Source: Stomoxys calcitrans
Lineage: Eukaryota; Arthropoda; Insecta; Diptera; Muscidae
NCBI RefSeq assembly: GCF_963082655.1
Contig: NC_081553.1
Location: 208,944,435-209,008,434 of the forward strand
Length of the DNA stretch: 64,000 bases
Direction: 5' to 3'
Each line of letters opens with the position of its first letter. Positions within the stretch are counted from its first letter, which is position 1. Below, one piece after another: positions 63,474-64,000 of the stretch. Made by a program: the position numbers and the translations under genes. The notes beneath the pieces are model-generated. The model did not search any database, had not been told where the DNA came from, and saw nothing but the letters and a program-made list of their open reading frames with translations.

Positions 63474-64000
63474 TTCGAAAGCACGTTAACTTTCGAAGGA
63501 GTAAAGCTAACCGCTTAAAATTTTGCACAAATACTTCTTATTAGTGTAGGTCGGTTGGGATTGTAAATGGGCCATATCGGTCCATGTATTGATATAGCTG
63601 CCCTATAAACCTATCTTGGGTCTTGACTTCTTGAGCCTACAGAGGGCGCAATTTTTTTTCTGATTGGAATGAAATTTTGCATGACGTTTTCTGTTATGAT
63701 ATCCAACAACTGTGCTAAGTATGGTTGAAATCGGTAAATAACCTGATAAAGCTGTCATATAAACCGATCTTGGGTCTTGACTTCTTGAGCCTCTAGAGGG
63801 CGCAATTCTCGTCCGATTTGTCGGAAATTCTGCACGTGGTGTTTTGGTATAACTTGCAACAACTGCGCTAAGTATGATTCAAATCGGTTCATAATCTGGT
63901 ATAGCTGCTATATAACCGATCTTGGGTCTTGACTTCTAGAGCCTATAGATGTTGCAATTGTCATCCGATTGAAATGAAATTTTGCACGACGTGTTCTGCT

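Larger units (their letters stand above)
62706..64000 (+). mobile_element. DINE-like element with B monomers, running off the window
   Basis: The left block GCTAATTTCGTCATTCTG, TTGTAACACCTC and GACCCCATAACGC is interrupted by MITE copy 5, then continues GATATTGTTCTAGCCATG, an expanded CCGTCCGT tract (63030-63473), TTTCGAAAGCACGTTAAC, GAAGGAGTAAAGCTAACC, TAGGTCGGTTGGGATTG, and three B monomers to the window edge. The left terminal TATACCC is missing. Confidence 0.88.

Noticed and set aside
63000..63544. SVRPSV / TDGRTDGQ frames of 139-172 codons
   Set aside because: Translations of the CCGT/CTGT microsatellite inside a DINE-like element.

Overview
This window looks like intergenic, repeat-dominated DNA of a higher fly. 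The best guess is a calyptrate/muscid such as Stomoxys or Musca. That guess rests on recognising the repeat types: DINE-like elements ending in a GGCC hairpin, a tRNA-derived SINE, TA-flanked mariner-type MITEs, Jockey-type LINEs and RNase H-bearing LINEs. I could run no database search, so the species is inference. I find no credible host protein-coding gene, no functional tRNA and no rRNA. Every protein similarity I can support belongs to a broken transposable element. The long SVSQ, TDGR/KDGR/SVRPS and SRPHHLDLT reading frames are translations of short tandem repeats, not proteins.

Layout: 0.1-4.9 kb holds an unusual satellite of 22/21/16 bp units made of alternating inverted 7-mers. 4.9-8.1 kb holds LINE copy L1 (RT plus RNase H), cut by two SINE pieces and by an antisense endonuclease fragment of another LINE. 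9.07-9.71 kb is a (GACT)n tract, followed by GTAC-rich repeats. 10.6-13.75 kb is an array of ~153 bp 'A' monomers. 15.4-22.9 kb mixes ~130 bp 'C' monomer arrays, a DINE-like element with A monomers, SINEs and MITEs. 24.0-25.1 kb has an 85 bp triplication and a foldback Tc1/mariner-group element. 25.6-29.2 kb and 31.5-32.8 kb are DINE-like elements with A or 'B' monomers. 33.1-35.7 kb is Jockey-type LINE L2 with an internal inversion. 36.4-37.8 kb is a DINE-like element inside a SINE. 37.9-38.3 kb is a 17 bp palindromic satellite. 39.7-41.2 kb is LINE L3 (minus strand) with a MITE inside its RT. 41.4-43.4 kb is a 12 bp minisatellite plus B monomers. 45.0-48.9 kb is LINE L4, the most complete copy. 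49.1-50.3 kb is an end-to-end DINE-like element. 51.0-53.3 kb is a Helitron with TC and CTAG ends at an A/T target. 54.1-60.5 kb is LINE L5 (minus strand), split by two 1.2 kb arrays of a 14 bp repeat and by SINE and DINE insertions. 61.9-64.0 kb holds SINEs, a MITE and a DINE-like element running off the window.

AT-rich stretches without recognisable repeats (2.7-3.5, 8.1-9.0, 13.8-15.0, 22.9-24.0, 29.2-31.5, 38.3-39.7, 43.4-44.7, 53.3-53.8 and 60.6-61.9 kb) carry only homopolymer and short microsatellite tracts and may be intron or intergenic spacer.

The main interest is genome dynamics. The window shows (i) a satellite of alternating inverted arms, (ii) a minisatellite that apparently arose from coding sequence of a LINE RNase H domain, with the unexpanded counterpart preserved in L1, (iii) a DINE-like insertion whose empty site is present in neighbouring duplicates, and (iv) microsatellite expansion at a fixed place inside DINE-like elements.
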